Part shown: positions 27,495 to 37,317 of the stretch, piece after piece
Position numbering within the stretch: the first letter of the stretch is position 1
How the letters are laid out: each line of letters begins with the position of its first letter
NCBI RefSeq assembly: GCF_038630985.1
Contig: NZ_CP152049.1
Location: 1,569,501 to 1,633,500 of the forward strand
Length of the DNA: 64,000 nucleotides
From: Paenibacillus sp. FSL H8-0548
GTDB lineage: Bacteria; Bacillota; Bacilli; Paenibacillales; Paenibacillaceae
Direction: 5' to 3'
Position numbers and translations under genes: made by a program
The notes under the pieces: generated by a model
Databases searched by the model: none
Seen by the model: the letters and a program-made list of their open reading frames with translations, nothing else
What the model was told of the DNA's origin: nothing

Positions 27495-28469
27495 ATGAAC
27501 CCTGCAAACGCCTCAAAGCTGAAATCAATGAATGGGGGCGAAATTCAAAGGAGCTCCAAGCTGAAGGAAACTTGGAAGCAATATAAGAGGAGTAAATACT
27601 TATTTTTGCTTCTGGCTCCCGTATTACTCTGGTATGTGATCTTTCATTATGGACCTTTATACGGCGTACAGCTGGCATTCAAAGACTTTAATATTCGTCA
27701 AGGGATATGGAATAGTCCATGGGTAGGCTTGACGCATTTCAAGTTTTTGTTTTTTCAATCGCCTGACTTCCTAAGAATCATGAAGAACACGATCATTATC
27801 AGCCTGTACCATATTGTGTTCGGTTTTCCAGCCCCAATTATATTGGCGCTATTGTTTAATGAAATTCGTTTGGCAAGGTTTAAGAAGCTCGCCCAAACGA
27901 TTACGTATTTGCCGCATTTCTTTTCCTGGGTCATTTTGTCCGGCATCTTGGTTACGCTGCTGTCGCCATCAGTCGGCATCGTTAATTATTTAATCGAGCT
28001 GGTGGGTCTTGACCCGATTTATTTCTTGGGTGATAAAGCTTACTTCCGTTTCACCCTTATCTTGTCCGGCATTTGGAAAGAGGTAGGCTGGGGAATGATC
28101 ATTTATTTGGCTGCGCTAGCGGGAATCGATCCTACCTTATACGAGGCAGCAACCGTAGACGGCGCAAACCGTTGGAAACAGATGCTTCATGTAACACTTC
28201 CTTCGATCCTGCCGGTTATTACCATCTTATTGATTTTGCGCATGGGAGGTATTCTCGATGCAGGCTTTGATCAGGTGCTGAACTTGTATCATCCTGCCGT
28301 TTACGAGGTCGGGGATATATTAGACACCTACGTGTATCGGGTCGGCTTGCAAAATTTCCAACTGAGCATGACGACGGCTGTGGGGTTATTCAAAAATGTC
28401 ATTGCGCTTGGTTTAGTTCTTATGACCAATTATATTGTTAAAAAACTGGGCCAGGAAGGTATCTTCTGA
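27495..28469 (+). CDS. Sugar ABC transporter permease, LplB type
   Basis: 324 residues with an AAAGGAG ribosome site. About six membrane helices. The cytoplasmic loop EAATVDGANRWKQMLHVTLPSILP is the EAA motif that contacts the ATPase. It is the first of two permeases of a complete binding-protein-dependent sugar importer (27495-31066). No ATPase gene is present, as is usual for this class, which shares an MsmX-type ATPase encoded elsewhere. The importer lies between a GH28 and two large secreted depolymerases, so it probably takes up their oligosaccharide products. Confidence 0.93.
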   Translation: MNPANASKLKSMNGGEIQRSSKLKETWKQYKRSKYLFLLLAPVLLWYVIFHYGPLYGVQLAFKDFNIRQGIWNSPWVGLTHFKFLFFQSPDFLRIMKNTIIISLYHIVFGFPAPIILALLFNEIRLARFKKLAQTITYLPHFFSWVILSGILVTLLSPSVGIVNYLIELVGLDPIYFLGDKAYFRFTLILSGIWKEVGWGMIIYLAALAGIDPTLYEAATVDGANRWKQMLHVTLPSILPVITILLILRMGGILDAGFDQVLNLYHPAVYEVGDILDTYVYRVGLQNFQLSMTTAVGLFKNVIALGLVLMTNYIVKKLGQEGIF

Positions 28470-28497
28470 TGAAGCTATGGAAAGGAGTGTGCTTGAG

Positions 28498-29367
28498 ATG
28501 AAAATGAGTTCGGGCGACAAAATATTTCAGTTTTTTCTTATTCTATTTATATCCTTATTATGCGTGTCGATGATCTATCCCTTTATTCATGTATTATCGA
28601 TATCGTTCAGTACGCCTGTCGAAGCACGTCGCTTAGGTGTTCACATCTATCCGCTGGAAACCTCCCTTTATGCTTGGCAGAGAGTGCTGGGAAACTCGAA
28701 TATATGGATCGGACTCGGAAATTCGGTTTTTCGGACGATAGTCGGCACGCTGTTATCGCTTGTGTTCATGTCGATGGTCGCTTATCCGCTGTCACGTAAA
28801 TATTTGCCGCATCGCAGCTTCTATACGATGTTTATCGTCTTTACGATGTTTTTCAGTGGCGGCTTGATTCCAACCTACTTGTTGATCAAATGGCTTGGCT
28901 TGATCGATTCACGCTGGGTTTACATTATTCCGGGTCTTATTAGTACCTTCTCTATGCTGATCCTGCGGAACTTCTTTATGAGCATTCCGGATGAGATTGA
29001 GGATTCGGCCAAAATCGATGGAGCAAACGATATGCGTATTTTATTTGGCATCGTTATCCCATTGTCGAAGCCAATCTTGGCTACGCTTGCTTTGTGGGGG
29101 GCTGTTGGTCACTGGAACGCATGGTTCGATGCAGTACTGTACATGCAGGATAATTCGAAGCTGGTGCTGCAAACCTTCCTGCGAAGATTGGTCATTACCG
29201 GCGAGGAATTGCAGATGATTGCCAACCCCGGGAAGTCGGAAATCGGCTATGGGGAGCCCATTAAAGCAGCAACCATTATGTTCACTGCGTTTCCGATTCT
29301 AGTATTCTATCCTTTCTTGCAAAAATATTTTGTTAAAGGCATTATGGTAGGCTCGCTCAAAGGCTAA
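28498..29367 (+). CDS. Sugar ABC transporter permease, LplC/CarB type
   Basis: 290 codons, about six membrane helices, EAA loop EIEDSAKIDGANDMRILFG and the typical C-terminal YPFLQKYF...GSLKG. The open frame extends upstream to a TTG at 28435 overlapping the first permease. I prefer the ATG at 28498 because AAAGGAG lies 10 bases before it; 28477 is an alternative. It pairs with the upstream LplB-type subunit to form the membrane channel. Confidence 0.9.
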   Translation: MKMSSGDKIFQFFLILFISLLCVSMIYPFIHVLSISFSTPVEARRLGVHIYPLETSLYAWQRVLGNSNIWIGLGNSVFRTIVGTLLSLVFMSMVAYPLSRKYLPHRSFYTMFIVFTMFFSGGLIPTYLLIKWLGLIDSRWVYIIPGLISTFSMLILRNFFMSIPDEIEDSAKIDGANDMRILFGIVIPLSKPILATLALWGAVGHWNAWFDAVLYMQDNSKLVLQTFLRRLVITGEELQMIANPGKSEIGYGEPIKAATIMFTAFPILVFYPFLQKYFVKGIMVGSLKG

Positions 29368-29452
29368 GAAATCGTAAGCTTGGTTTATTCAGAGGCTCTT
29401 GCAGCTTTCTGTTTGAATAAATATGATGGAATAGAAAAAGGGAGGATTTACA

Positions 29453-31066
29453 GTGAAAAACAGAAAGAAAATGTTAACGACAGCATCAAGCATCTTGTTG
29501 TCCATGTCGCTGCTGGTTGTAGGATGCAGCGGGAACAATGGCAATAACGTAAAGACTGAAAATAGTGGAAAGAACGTAAGCACGAATGCTCCGGAGGTCA
29601 AAGCATCGGATGATCCGATGGGGAAAACGATTGAAATTACGATAGCAAATACATTTGATCCACCGAAAGCGGATAACAATTTTGTACAGAAGTACTTGGA
29701 GGAAAAGTTCAACGTCAAAATCAAAAACGTGAAATTTGAACGCGCGACTTGGAAAGAGCAAATCAACGTATTGCTTGCTTCCGGTGATATTCCTGACATT
29801 TTACCAGGTGACGCAGTAGATACGGATATGGTGCAATGGGCTAAACAAGGGATTATCGCAAGTATTTCTGAGGATGATATTAGAAAATATATGCCTAATT
29901 ACGTGGCTGATTTCGAATCCGTTGCTCCAAATGCATGGGTAGTCGGCAAAATTGACGGAAAGAACTGGGGAGTTCCGCGTGTTTGGGGGAATGGCGCAAC
30001 AGGCTTTCTACCAGCGTATAATGGGGACTGGCTCACAGCGATCGGTTATACAGAGCCGCCAAAAAACCTGGAAGAGCTTGAGGATGTACTGACGAAATTC
30101 ACTTTCGAGGATCCGGACAAAAACGGCAAAAAAGATACTTACGGCATGACAGGCAGAGCCAAGGATGCAACGAACCAAATGTTCAACTCTGTGTTCTCCG
30201 CTTTCGGCATTAATCCCTATCAATATGCGGTTGCTCAAGACGGAACTCTCGCTTATTCCGGTCTATCGGAGCAGACTCGTCAAGGGTTGAAGCTGCTTAA
30301 CAGCTGGTACAAAAAAGGCATTATCGATCCAGAATTCATTACGGATGACAACGGTAAGATTCAAGAGAAATTCGTAAGCGGACGTACGGGCATGCTGGAT
30401 ACGGGCATGTGGCATCACCTGTATGATGATGGTTACTTTGGCCTCATTTCAATTGAACAAAACCGGAAGCTCGTTGTAGGAACTCCAATCATCGGAGCGA
30501 GCGGAGAAGGCTACTCGATGTCGAACGGGGCGCTGCAAGCGCCGATGCTGTTCGGTGCTCAGCTCGAGGAGGATGAAGAAAAAAGAACTCGTATTTTGCA
30601 AATGCTAGAGTTTATGGCCACGAATGAAGAAGGCTATCTAATAACAGCATTTGGTGAAGAAGGGGTTTCCTACACCTTTAACGGTGATGTGGCCGTGTGG
30701 ACAGATAAGTACAGCAATGCAGATGTCAGAGCTGAACTGGGCATAGGCGGCTTCTATAATGCGCTTAACGGCCGCGTTGTTGCAATGGATAAATTTACTC
30801 TTTCGCCTGAGAAGATGGCATTCCGCGATAAGTATACGAAGGGAATTAAGGTTATCACTGATGCACTGGGACCTGCCGTATTGGAAGCGAAGCCGAAGTA
30901 TGATGAAATTTTGCGTTCGATGCAGGATCAATTCTTCATTAAAGCGATCAGCGGCGAGGTGGATACGGACAAAGGTTTTGATGACTTTAAAGCACAGTGG
31001 CTGAAATCCGGTGGCCAAGAGGTACAAGACGAGGTTAATAAGGTATATAAGGAGCGCAACCTGTAA
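29453..31066 (+). CDS. Sugar ABC transporter substrate-binding lipoprotein
   Basis: 537 residues starting at GTG with GGGAGG before it. The signal ends in a lipobox (LLVVGC, Cys about residue 24), followed by an Asn/Ser/Lys-rich linker and a family-1 solute-binding fold. Residues DPDKNGKKDTYGMTG are a calcium-loop-like segment common in this family. It completes the importer with the two permeases and is the extracellular receptor. It lacks the DUF3502-type tail of the protein at 173, so the two importers are not recent duplicates. A strong terminator follows. Confidence 0.92.
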   Translation: MKNRKKMLTTASSILLSMSLLVVGCSGNNGNNVKTENSGKNVSTNAPEVKASDDPMGKTIEITIANTFDPPKADNNFVQKYLEEKFNVKIKNVKFERATWKEQINVLLASGDIPDILPGDAVDTDMVQWAKQGIIASISEDDIRKYMPNYVADFESVAPNAWVVGKIDGKNWGVPRVWGNGATGFLPAYNGDWLTAIGYTEPPKNLEELEDVLTKFTFEDPDKNGKKDTYGMTGRAKDATNQMFNSVFSAFGINPYQYAVAQDGTLAYSGLSEQTRQGLKLLNSWYKKGIIDPEFITDDNGKIQEKFVSGRTGMLDTGMWHHLYDDGYFGLISIEQNRKLVVGTPIIGASGEGYSMSNGALQAPMLFGAQLEEDEEKRTRILQMLEFMATNEEGYLITAFGEEGVSYTFNGDVAVWTDKYSNADVRAELGIGGFYNALNGRVVAMDKFTLSPEKMAFRDKYTKGIKVITDALGPAVLEAKPKYDEILRSMQDQFFIKAISGEVDTDKGFDDFKAQWLKSGGQEVQDEVNKVYKERNL

Positions 31067-31096
31067 CAAGTAAATAAAAAATAATCTTAGTTAAAT

Positions 31097-31141
31097 GGTC
31101 GCCCTGCCTGGAGAGATATACCAGGCAGGGCGATCATTTTT
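31097..31141 (+). terminator. Rho-independent terminator of the ABC operon
   Basis: A 12-bp perfect GC-rich stem (CGCCCTGCCTGG / CCAGGCAGGGCG), extended by three more pairs, then ATTTTT, 30 bases after the binding-protein stop. Confidence 0.9.
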
Positions 31142-31229
31142 GTCATATAGGAGAGTAACTCCCATCTCCTATGCGGAGAACCCAATCGAAGTTTTATTTT
31201 GAGCCGAAAATGAAAAATAGAAGAAGAAA

Positions 31230-31275
31230 ATGAATAAATCTGCAATATATAAAGCGTTTTCAACGTGCTAGTGTT
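31230..31275 (+). promoter_or_regulatory. Shared promoter block, copy B (1915-residue lyase)
   Basis: ATGAAT, CTGCAATAT, AAAGCGTTTTCA (31251-31262), then GTGCTAGTGTT. It is very like copy C over more than 35 bases and lies 65 bases before the start codon. Confidence 0.65.
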
Positions 31276-31340
31276 GATTTTAGGCAATACATTTATTTCA
31301 AAAGAGTCATGCCAATCTGATTTTTTAAAGGAGAAAAAAT

Positions 31341-34300
31341 ATGAAACGTTTTAGGACCGGAAAAATGAGAATGCTGTACATGATTATGTTAAGCCTATTT
31401 ATACTCGTATCCTCTATTCCTTCAATCACTATTTTTGCACAAGAAAGTATAGCCGGAAACGATGCGTCCAGTCATGAGATTGATACGATCATCACTGATT
31501 TTAAGCCGCAAGCGGTACCTGTCGTCAGTGAAGAAGGCTTTACGCATCCAGGTATTTATGTAACGGCAGAAAATCTGAATGTCATGCAAGAGATGGTCCG
31601 TGAAGGATACGAGCCATGGGCAAGCGCCTTTGAGCAGTTTAGAAGAGACTCACGCGCACAAAAGGATTATAAGCTGCAAAATGAAGATGGGAACGGCAAC
31701 CCCTATATCGATTTTCTGCCGCCAGGCACAGGCTCGAAGCCTGTTCGTTTTGACGCTGATGCTGCATATGCACAAACGATTATGTGGTATGTAACAGGAG
31801 ACAGTGCCTATAGAGACAATGCGATAAAAATTATTCGTGCTTGGTACACTTCCCTAAGACAAGTGACCGAAGCAGAAGGATATGATTGGAGCGCGGATGT
31901 ACTGTCAGCGGGCATGTCCACGAACAAGTTCAGCTTTGCTGCTGAAATATTGCGATACACGCCAGGCTCAGGCTGGACTGAGGAGGATACAGTAGGGTTT
32001 ACACAGTATCTGGATTATTTATGGCCGATGTACAACCGTGATGAGCAGTTTATGAACCAAGGCAGCGTTGCGCTTATGGGCTTCATGTCAAGCGCTGTAT
32101 TCCGTGACGATGCTGATGATTATGCGAAGGCAATCGACCGTGCGACGGTTAACTCTGCCAGCCAAAACTCAGCACGCGGTTTTAGCATAGAAGATCAAAT
32201 GCGCATGGTCACTTATAATGCGGCAACCGGCGAAGCGGTTGAGCCACATGTACAGCTCGTTGAGATGGGCCGCGATCAGCCGCATGCGGAGGGCGATGTT
32301 GCTGGATTGTCAAACGCAGCACAAATCGCGTATGCACAAGGAACCTTAGTGAACGAAAATGGTGAAATTGCCGAGGATGGTACTACTTTATTCGAATTTT
32401 TAGACAAGCGAATCATGAAGGCGACCAATCAGTACAGCAAATACAACTTGGGCTATGCTATCGACTGGACGCCTGTATATGCAGGCTGGACCAATTGGGA
32501 AGATCCGGTTAATGCGAGTGGTGATATTTATAACGTAGTTGCGACAAATGGTCGCTATCGCTTAGGCCTGGAGAGTGTCGTTTATTATCACTACAAATAT
32601 AAGCTGGGCGTTAATGAGAATGATCCTGACTTTAAATATATTAAGCAGGCTAAAGAGCTATATGGCCTTGAAATATCAGGACAGGACAATATTGCGAATT
32701 CAGATTTATTGCTTGCTCCCATTGAAGCAAAAACGGGTGAGCCTTTAGGAGCTCCCAGACCTATTATAGAAGCGGGTTATCTAGATAATATAGCTGGATT
32801 CGACCGTTTCCAAGCATCTGAATTTGACGGGAAATCCGGTCAGGGTATTTTGGAGGATTATAGGGATGAATATGGGCTGCGCCAAATAACTAGCGGCTTT
32901 AAGAAAAATGAGTACATGTGGTACAAAGATTTCGATTTTGGAAATGAACCGGTAAATTCGATCATCCTGAACTCAGGATCTAACTCAGAAGCAGGATCTC
33001 ATGTTCAGATGATTCTGCTTGACCAAGTAGAAGGCATTGATTATACGAATGTGACTGCCGCTGATTTGGCTAAAGGTGAAATTGTAGCAGATTTCTACTC
33101 TGGAGCAACTGGTTGGTGGACGACCCTTTCGTCCAAGTCCGAAAAGCTGTTGAAAGAACTAAGCGGCACACATTCGTTTGCCCTCCTTATGTTAGGCTCG
33201 ACCAATGTATATGGCTTGCAAACCAATATGGATTGGATAAGCTTTGCGCGTTCCTATGCACATGAAACAAATGAGGCGGAAGCTGCGGATGAGTTTGTCA
33301 ATGGCGCAACCAGAAGCTCAGCCAAAGCAATCATGCCAAACGGATCAGCCATTTCTTACAAAATGATGGATTTTGATTATGGGACGGCGGCACTGGAGGC
33401 AAATTTATCAACAACAGGCGCGGGTGTGCTTGAGGTTAGAAAAGACGCCATCGATGGGCCGTTGGCAGCCTCGTATAGTCTTCCAAATACGAATGGAGTT
33501 TCTAGAAAAGTACAGCTTGCGGCGACGGAATCAGACGATATCATTAAGCTGCTAGGGAAAAACGATGTTTATCTTGTCTACAAAGGAGAAGGTGCTTTAG
33601 AGCTCGATACGTATCGGAATTTTAGATTAGTTCAATCGGCTGTCTTTCCGAAAATCCAATCAGAAAGCTACACTACGCTAAGAGAAGGGCTTGCCGCAAA
33701 AGAAGCAGAAGGCAGCATTTCTTTTGTTCGCACAGCTGCAGGGAATCAGCCTGTTGCTTTAGTTTATTTTAACAACAGCTTTGGAGAAGGCATTGATACT
33801 TTCAGTATTAGGCTTAGAAGCAATGGTATAGCAACGATTGAAATTGCCAATGAAACTGGAAATAATGATGGGATTGTGTTTAAGCCGTACGCAAAATTGC
33901 TTATTCCAAACACAGAAGGTGAATGGACGACGGTTGCTTATGATATGAGCGAATCACAAGCTAACCCTACAGGCACACAGGTTATTTATGTGACGGTTAA
34001 CGGAGCGCAAGTAGATCTGGATTATATGCAATTTAATGCTGACAATCATGCTCCTGTTATTCAGAATCCAAGCTTTGAAAGCGGGATTTTATCTTTGCCA
34101 CCGGACAGCGAGGGCGTGGTTACTGATTATCTTATTGCAGGAAATGAATATCGGAGCACTTATTCTGCATTAGACAAAGAGAATGACCATATTGAGTTCC
34201 AAGTGCAAAATTTACCGGCAGGCGCTGAATTCAACCAAGAGAGCAATACGCTATCCTGGACGCCGCAAGCCGAAGAAGCGAACAAAGGACAATCTATTTA

Positions 34301-37088
34301 CATTATTGCAAATGACGGTGAAGCCACTTCGGTCGTTAAGAGAAAACTTTATGTATTCGAGGATGCGGATGCAGTCATTTCCAAAATAACAGAGGGCTAT
34401 GATCCGGCTGTAAAATATGCGAATCGTACGCTGAAGCCATATCAGATGGCGCTCACGCTAGTAAATAGTATAAAGGGAGACTTGGATGAAAGCTTCTATG
34501 AAGCATTGGCTATTTTGAAGGAAAAGGTAGATCTTCTTTGGTCGCTCGATGCTATTCAAAGAGAAAACGGCACTCTTAATATAGTAGGCTTTACCGATAT
34601 TGTGACCTCTGACGGTAAGGAAGGGAAATCAACATTTGCTATCGCTGAAGATAACGATCTGAATACCTCGCCTGATATGCGTCTTAATGGCACGGGTGCA
34701 GGCTGGATGGTGCTGGATTTCAAGGAGGGCTACGGGGTTCGCTTGAGTAAGGTGGATCTGGCGGCGAGAACAGGCTTCGCGGGACGGATAAATGGGGCTC
34801 GAATCGAGGGATCTAATGACTTGGTCACTTGGAAGCAGCTAACAACGGCAGCGGCTAACACCGAGGCATGGCAAAGCTTCCCGGTAACGGATCAGGAGAC
34901 ATACCGTTATCTTCGAATGAGCAATCCCGGAAACAGCTGGTATGGCAATATTGGCGAGATTAGGTTTTATGGCATTTATGATGAAATCATTGTTCTGGAT
35001 GAAATTAAACAGGTTTCCATTTCATCTAATCATTCGAATTCCACTATTGCTGCTCTTGGCGATACGGTAACCTTGTCCTTTGTTTCTAACGAGGTCATTG
35101 AAGGGGTAACGGCTACAGTTAACGGCAATGTGATCCATGCCGAATCGGCAGACGGCTTGAACTGGCAGGCACATTATGTGGTTGGAGAGGTCTATATGAA
35201 AGGAAAGATCAATTTTTCAATTGCTTATAAAAACGGCAAGCCAGTTACGCAAACAACAGATGCATCCGCGGTTACCCTTATCGAAGAAAACGGACTCATC
35301 AAGGACGTTGTGAGCAAAGCAGTGTTTATCGACTCAACGCCTAACCGAACGCAGGAAGCGTCTGCCTCACAAGTTCAGGCCTTGTTTGATAATGATCCAC
35401 TGAATACGTCAGATTTCCGGGGAAATAACGGCAGCGGCGGTACTAACGGCGCGGGCTGGATCGTATTCGACTTTAAAGCAGGCTTTGGCGTGAAGCTGAA
35501 TATGATTAAGCTGCTTGCGCGGCAGGATCAGCTCGTCCGTGCGAATGGTGTTATTTTCCAAGGATCGAATGACAATTTGACTTGGACAAACTTAACAGCA
35601 GGCGCGCAAAGCATGGCAAGCTGGCAAAGCTTTGCTGTGACGGATTCCACGACCTATCGTTATTTGAAGCTGAGCAATCCTTCAAACGGTTCTTGGTTTG
35701 GCAATCTCGGTGAAGTAAAACTATACGGTCAGGTAATTGATCGCAAAGCCGCCTTAACGCAAAAGCTGGCAGAAGCGAAGGCTTTGAACGAAGCGGCCTA
35801 TACAGCCGAGAGCTGGGCTGCCCTTGCAGCGGCAGTTGCTCAAGCCGAAGCTGTACATCAAGAGGCTGATCCAGCGGATCTCGTTATTCAAGCTGCAGCA
35901 GCGGTGATCGGAACGGCTATTGCCGGATTAGCGATTGTCGAGGAACCTGCGGCTCCAGCAGCAGTAACGTTAACTGGAACGGAGCAAGCACTTACAGGAG
36001 AGGAAATTGAACTGACGGCTGCTCTATCAGGCAGTGTGGATGCTTTTACGGTCATGGATGCCATTGTTCATTATGATCCAGCCAAGCTGACTTTTGTAAC
36101 TGAAAGCTGGGAGGATGGAGAGGTTGCGCTAGCGGATGAAGCAATCATCTCGCATAGAGACGGCTTACAGGTGATTGGCACAAGAGTGAAGCAGGCTGAA
36201 GGGCAAATACGGATTATTATGGCAGCGGCAGGGGAGCAGTACGCGGTGGACGAGGCAGGAGCTTTGTTTACGCTGAAGGGGAAAATAAAGGCAGATGCTG
36301 AAGCGGGCATCATGACGGTTTCTTTAACCGATTTCACAGTCTCCATTAACGAAAATGCTAGTGTCTTGGATACGTTGGGCGCTTCTCTGACCATAGAGGT
36401 GAGAGTGGCGGACAAGGCGCAGCTCATCGCCATCATTGTTCAAGCCAAGCAGCTGTATCAAGCTGCAGTGGTAGGCACAGCAGCAGGTCAATATTCACAG
36501 ACGGTAAAAGACGCCTTCGAGGAAGCGATCGAAGCAGCGGAAGCGGTAAGCGCGGATTCGGGAGCAAATGAGACAGAGGTGAGCGAAGCCGCCGCCGCAC
36601 TCAGCTCGGCGATCAGCGTATTTACAAGGGCAGTGAATCCGACCGTACCGGTTGATCCAGCTAATAAAACAGCATTAATTGCTGCGATTAATGCAGCACA
36701 GGCTAAGTATGATCGTGCAGTTGAAGGAGAAAAGGTGGGCCATTACGAGATAGGCTCCAAAGCGGTGCTGCAGACTGCGATTAGCGCTGCTGCCGTGATC
36801 CGAAATCATCCATCCTCCACGCAAAGTGAAGTGGATTTGGCAGTGACTGCCTTGAATCAAGCTGTAGAGAGCTATGCTAAAAAGATCGTTTCACTAGTAG
36901 AGGGAGCCGTGCAAATTACGATTCGTGATTTGTCGGTCATCGCGCAGTACTTCGGGACAACGAGCCAGAATACAGCGGACTGGAGCAAGGTGAGCAAGGC
37001 TGATATTTACGGTGAAGATCAAATTACGATACGTTCGCTTGCAGCGGTCGCTCGTATGATTTTGTCGGATTGGATGATTGAGGAATAG
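31341..37088 (+). CDS. Secreted alginate-lyase-like multimodular protein with cohesin, two FIVAR and a degenerate dockerin
   Basis: 1915 residues. Order: signal peptide 1-34; alginate-lyase-like (alpha/alpha) toroid about 64-460 with GRDQPH (G310-H315); two CBM6-like sandwiches about 475-637 and 660-904; putative Ig domain 904-1010; helical linker 1012-1072; F5/8-type C (CBM32) 1077-1213; Ig-like about 1215-1330; second CBM32 1334-1465; FIVAR-like 1467-1534; cohesin 1539-1687; FIVAR 1691-1767; FIVAR 1776-1850; dockerin-like 1853-1915. The final module keeps the helices (ITIRDLSVIAQYFG, LAAVARMIL) but has lost most calcium ligands. The toroid probably depolymerises a uronate-containing polysaccharide, with several glycan-binding modules holding the enzyme on it. 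AAAGGAG precedes the ATG. Confidence 0.82.
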   Translation: MKRFRTGKMRMLYMIMLSLFILVSSIPSITIFAQESIAGNDASSHEIDTIITDFKPQAVPVVSEEGFTHPGIYVTAENLNVMQEMVREGYEPWASAFEQFRRDSRAQKDYKLQNEDGNGNPYIDFLPPGTGSKPVRFDADAAYAQTIMWYVTGDSAYRDNAIKIIRAWYTSLRQVTEAEGYDWSADVLSAGMSTNKFSFAAEILRYTPGSGWTEEDTVGFTQYLDYLWPMYNRDEQFMNQGSVALMGFMSSAVFRDDADDYAKAIDRATVNSASQNSARGFSIEDQMRMVTYNAATGEAVEPHVQLVEMGRDQPHAEGDVAGLSNAAQIAYAQGTLVNENGEIAEDGTTLFEFLDKRIMKATNQYSKYNLGYAIDWTPVYAGWTNWEDPVNASGDIYNVVATNGRYRLGLESVVYYHYKYKLGVNENDPDFKYIKQAKELYGLEISGQDNIANSDLLLAPIEAKTGEPLGAPRPIIEAGYLDNIAGFDRFQASEFDGKSGQGILEDYRDEYGLRQITSGFKKNEYMWYKDFDFGNEPVNSIILNSGSNSEAGSHVQMILLDQVEGIDYTNVTAADLAKGEIVADFYSGATGWWTTLSSKSEKLLKELSGTHSFALLMLGSTNVYGLQTNMDWISFARSYAHETNEAEAADEFVNGATRSSAKAIMPNGSAISYKMMDFDYGTAALEANLSTTGAGVLEVRKDAIDGPLAASYSLPNTNGVSRKVQLAATESDDIIKLLGKNDVYLVYKGEGALELDTYRNFRLVQSAVFPKIQSESYTTLREGLAAKEAEGSISFVRTAAGNQPVALVYFNNSFGEGIDTFSIRLRSNGIATIEIANETGNNDGIVFKPYAKLLIPNTEGEWTTVAYDMSESQANPTGTQVIYVTVNGAQVDLDYMQFNADNHAPVIQNPSFESGILSLPPDSEGVVTDYLIAGNEYRSTYSALDKENDHIEFQVQNLPAGAEFNQESNTLSWTPQAEEANKGQSIYIIANDGEATSVVKRKLYVFEDADAVISKITEGYDPAVKYANRTLKPYQMALTLVNSIKGDLDESFYEALAILKEKVDLLWSLDAIQRENGTLNIVGFTDIVTSDGKEGKSTFAIAEDNDLNTSPDMRLNGTGAGWMVLDFKEGYGVRLSKVDLAARTGFAGRINGARIEGSNDLVTWKQLTTAAANTEAWQSFPVTDQETYRYLRMSNPGNSWYGNIGEIRFYGIYDEIIVLDEIKQVSISSNHSNSTIAALGDTVTLSFVSNEVIEGVTATVNGNVIHAESADGLNWQAHYVVGEVYMKGKINFSIAYKNGKPVTQTTDASAVTLIEENGLIKDVVSKAVFIDSTPNRTQEASASQVQALFDNDPLNTSDFRGNNGSGGTNGAGWIVFDFKAGFGVKLNMIKLLARQDQLVRANGVIFQGSNDNLTWTNLTAGAQSMASWQSFAVTDSTTYRYLKLSNPSNGSWFGNLGEVKLYGQVIDRKAALTQKLAEAKALNEAAYTAESWAALAAAVAQAEAVHQEADPADLVIQAAAAVIGTAIAGLAIVEEPAAPAAVTLTGTEQALTGEEIELTAALSGSVDAFTVMDAIVHYDPAKLTFVTESWEDGEVALADEAIISHRDGLQVIGTRVKQAEGQIRIIMAAAGEQYAVDEAGALFTLKGKIKADAEAGIMTVSLTDFTVSINENASVLDTLGASLTIEVRVADKAQLIAIIVQAKQLYQAAVVGTAAGQYSQTVKDAFEEAIEAAEAVSADSGANETEVSEAAAALSSAISVFTRAVNPTVPVDPANKTALIAAINAAQAKYDRAVEGEKVGHYEIGSKAVLQTAISAAAVIRNHPSSTQSEVDLAVTALNQAVESYAKKIVSLVEGAVQITIRDLSVIAQYFGTTSQNTADWSKVSKADIYGEDQITIRSLAAVARMILSDWMIEE

Positions 37089-37131
37089 ATATTTCCTTCC
37101 ATGAATCACAACTTATTCTGAATAGAACCAG

Positions 37132-37173
37132 AACGCAGCCTAGCTCTTATTAAGCGCTAGGCCGCGTTTTTTT
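37132..37173 (+). terminator. Rho-independent terminator after the 1915-residue gene
   Basis: 13-bp arms with one wobble (AACGCAGCCTAGC / GCTAGGCCGCGTT), ending in seven Ts. Confidence 0.85.
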
Positions 37174-37229
37174 AATCCTTCTTTCTATGTTTGATCTCGT
37201 TTCTGCAAATTGAAAAAATTAGAATCAAA

Positions 37230-37275
37230 ATGAATGATATTACAATATTTTAAGCGTTTTCATTATGGTAAGGTT
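37230..37275 (+). promoter_or_regulatory. Shared promoter block, copy C (2411-residue protein)
   Basis: ATGAAT, TTACAATAT, TAAGCGTTTTCA (37251-37262), then GGTAAGGTT. It supports a translation start at 37318 rather than at the far upstream end of the open frame. Confidence 0.65.
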
Positions 37276-37317
37276 TACATTACAAATAAATGTACACTTA
37301 GGAGGATGTTCTCAAAA

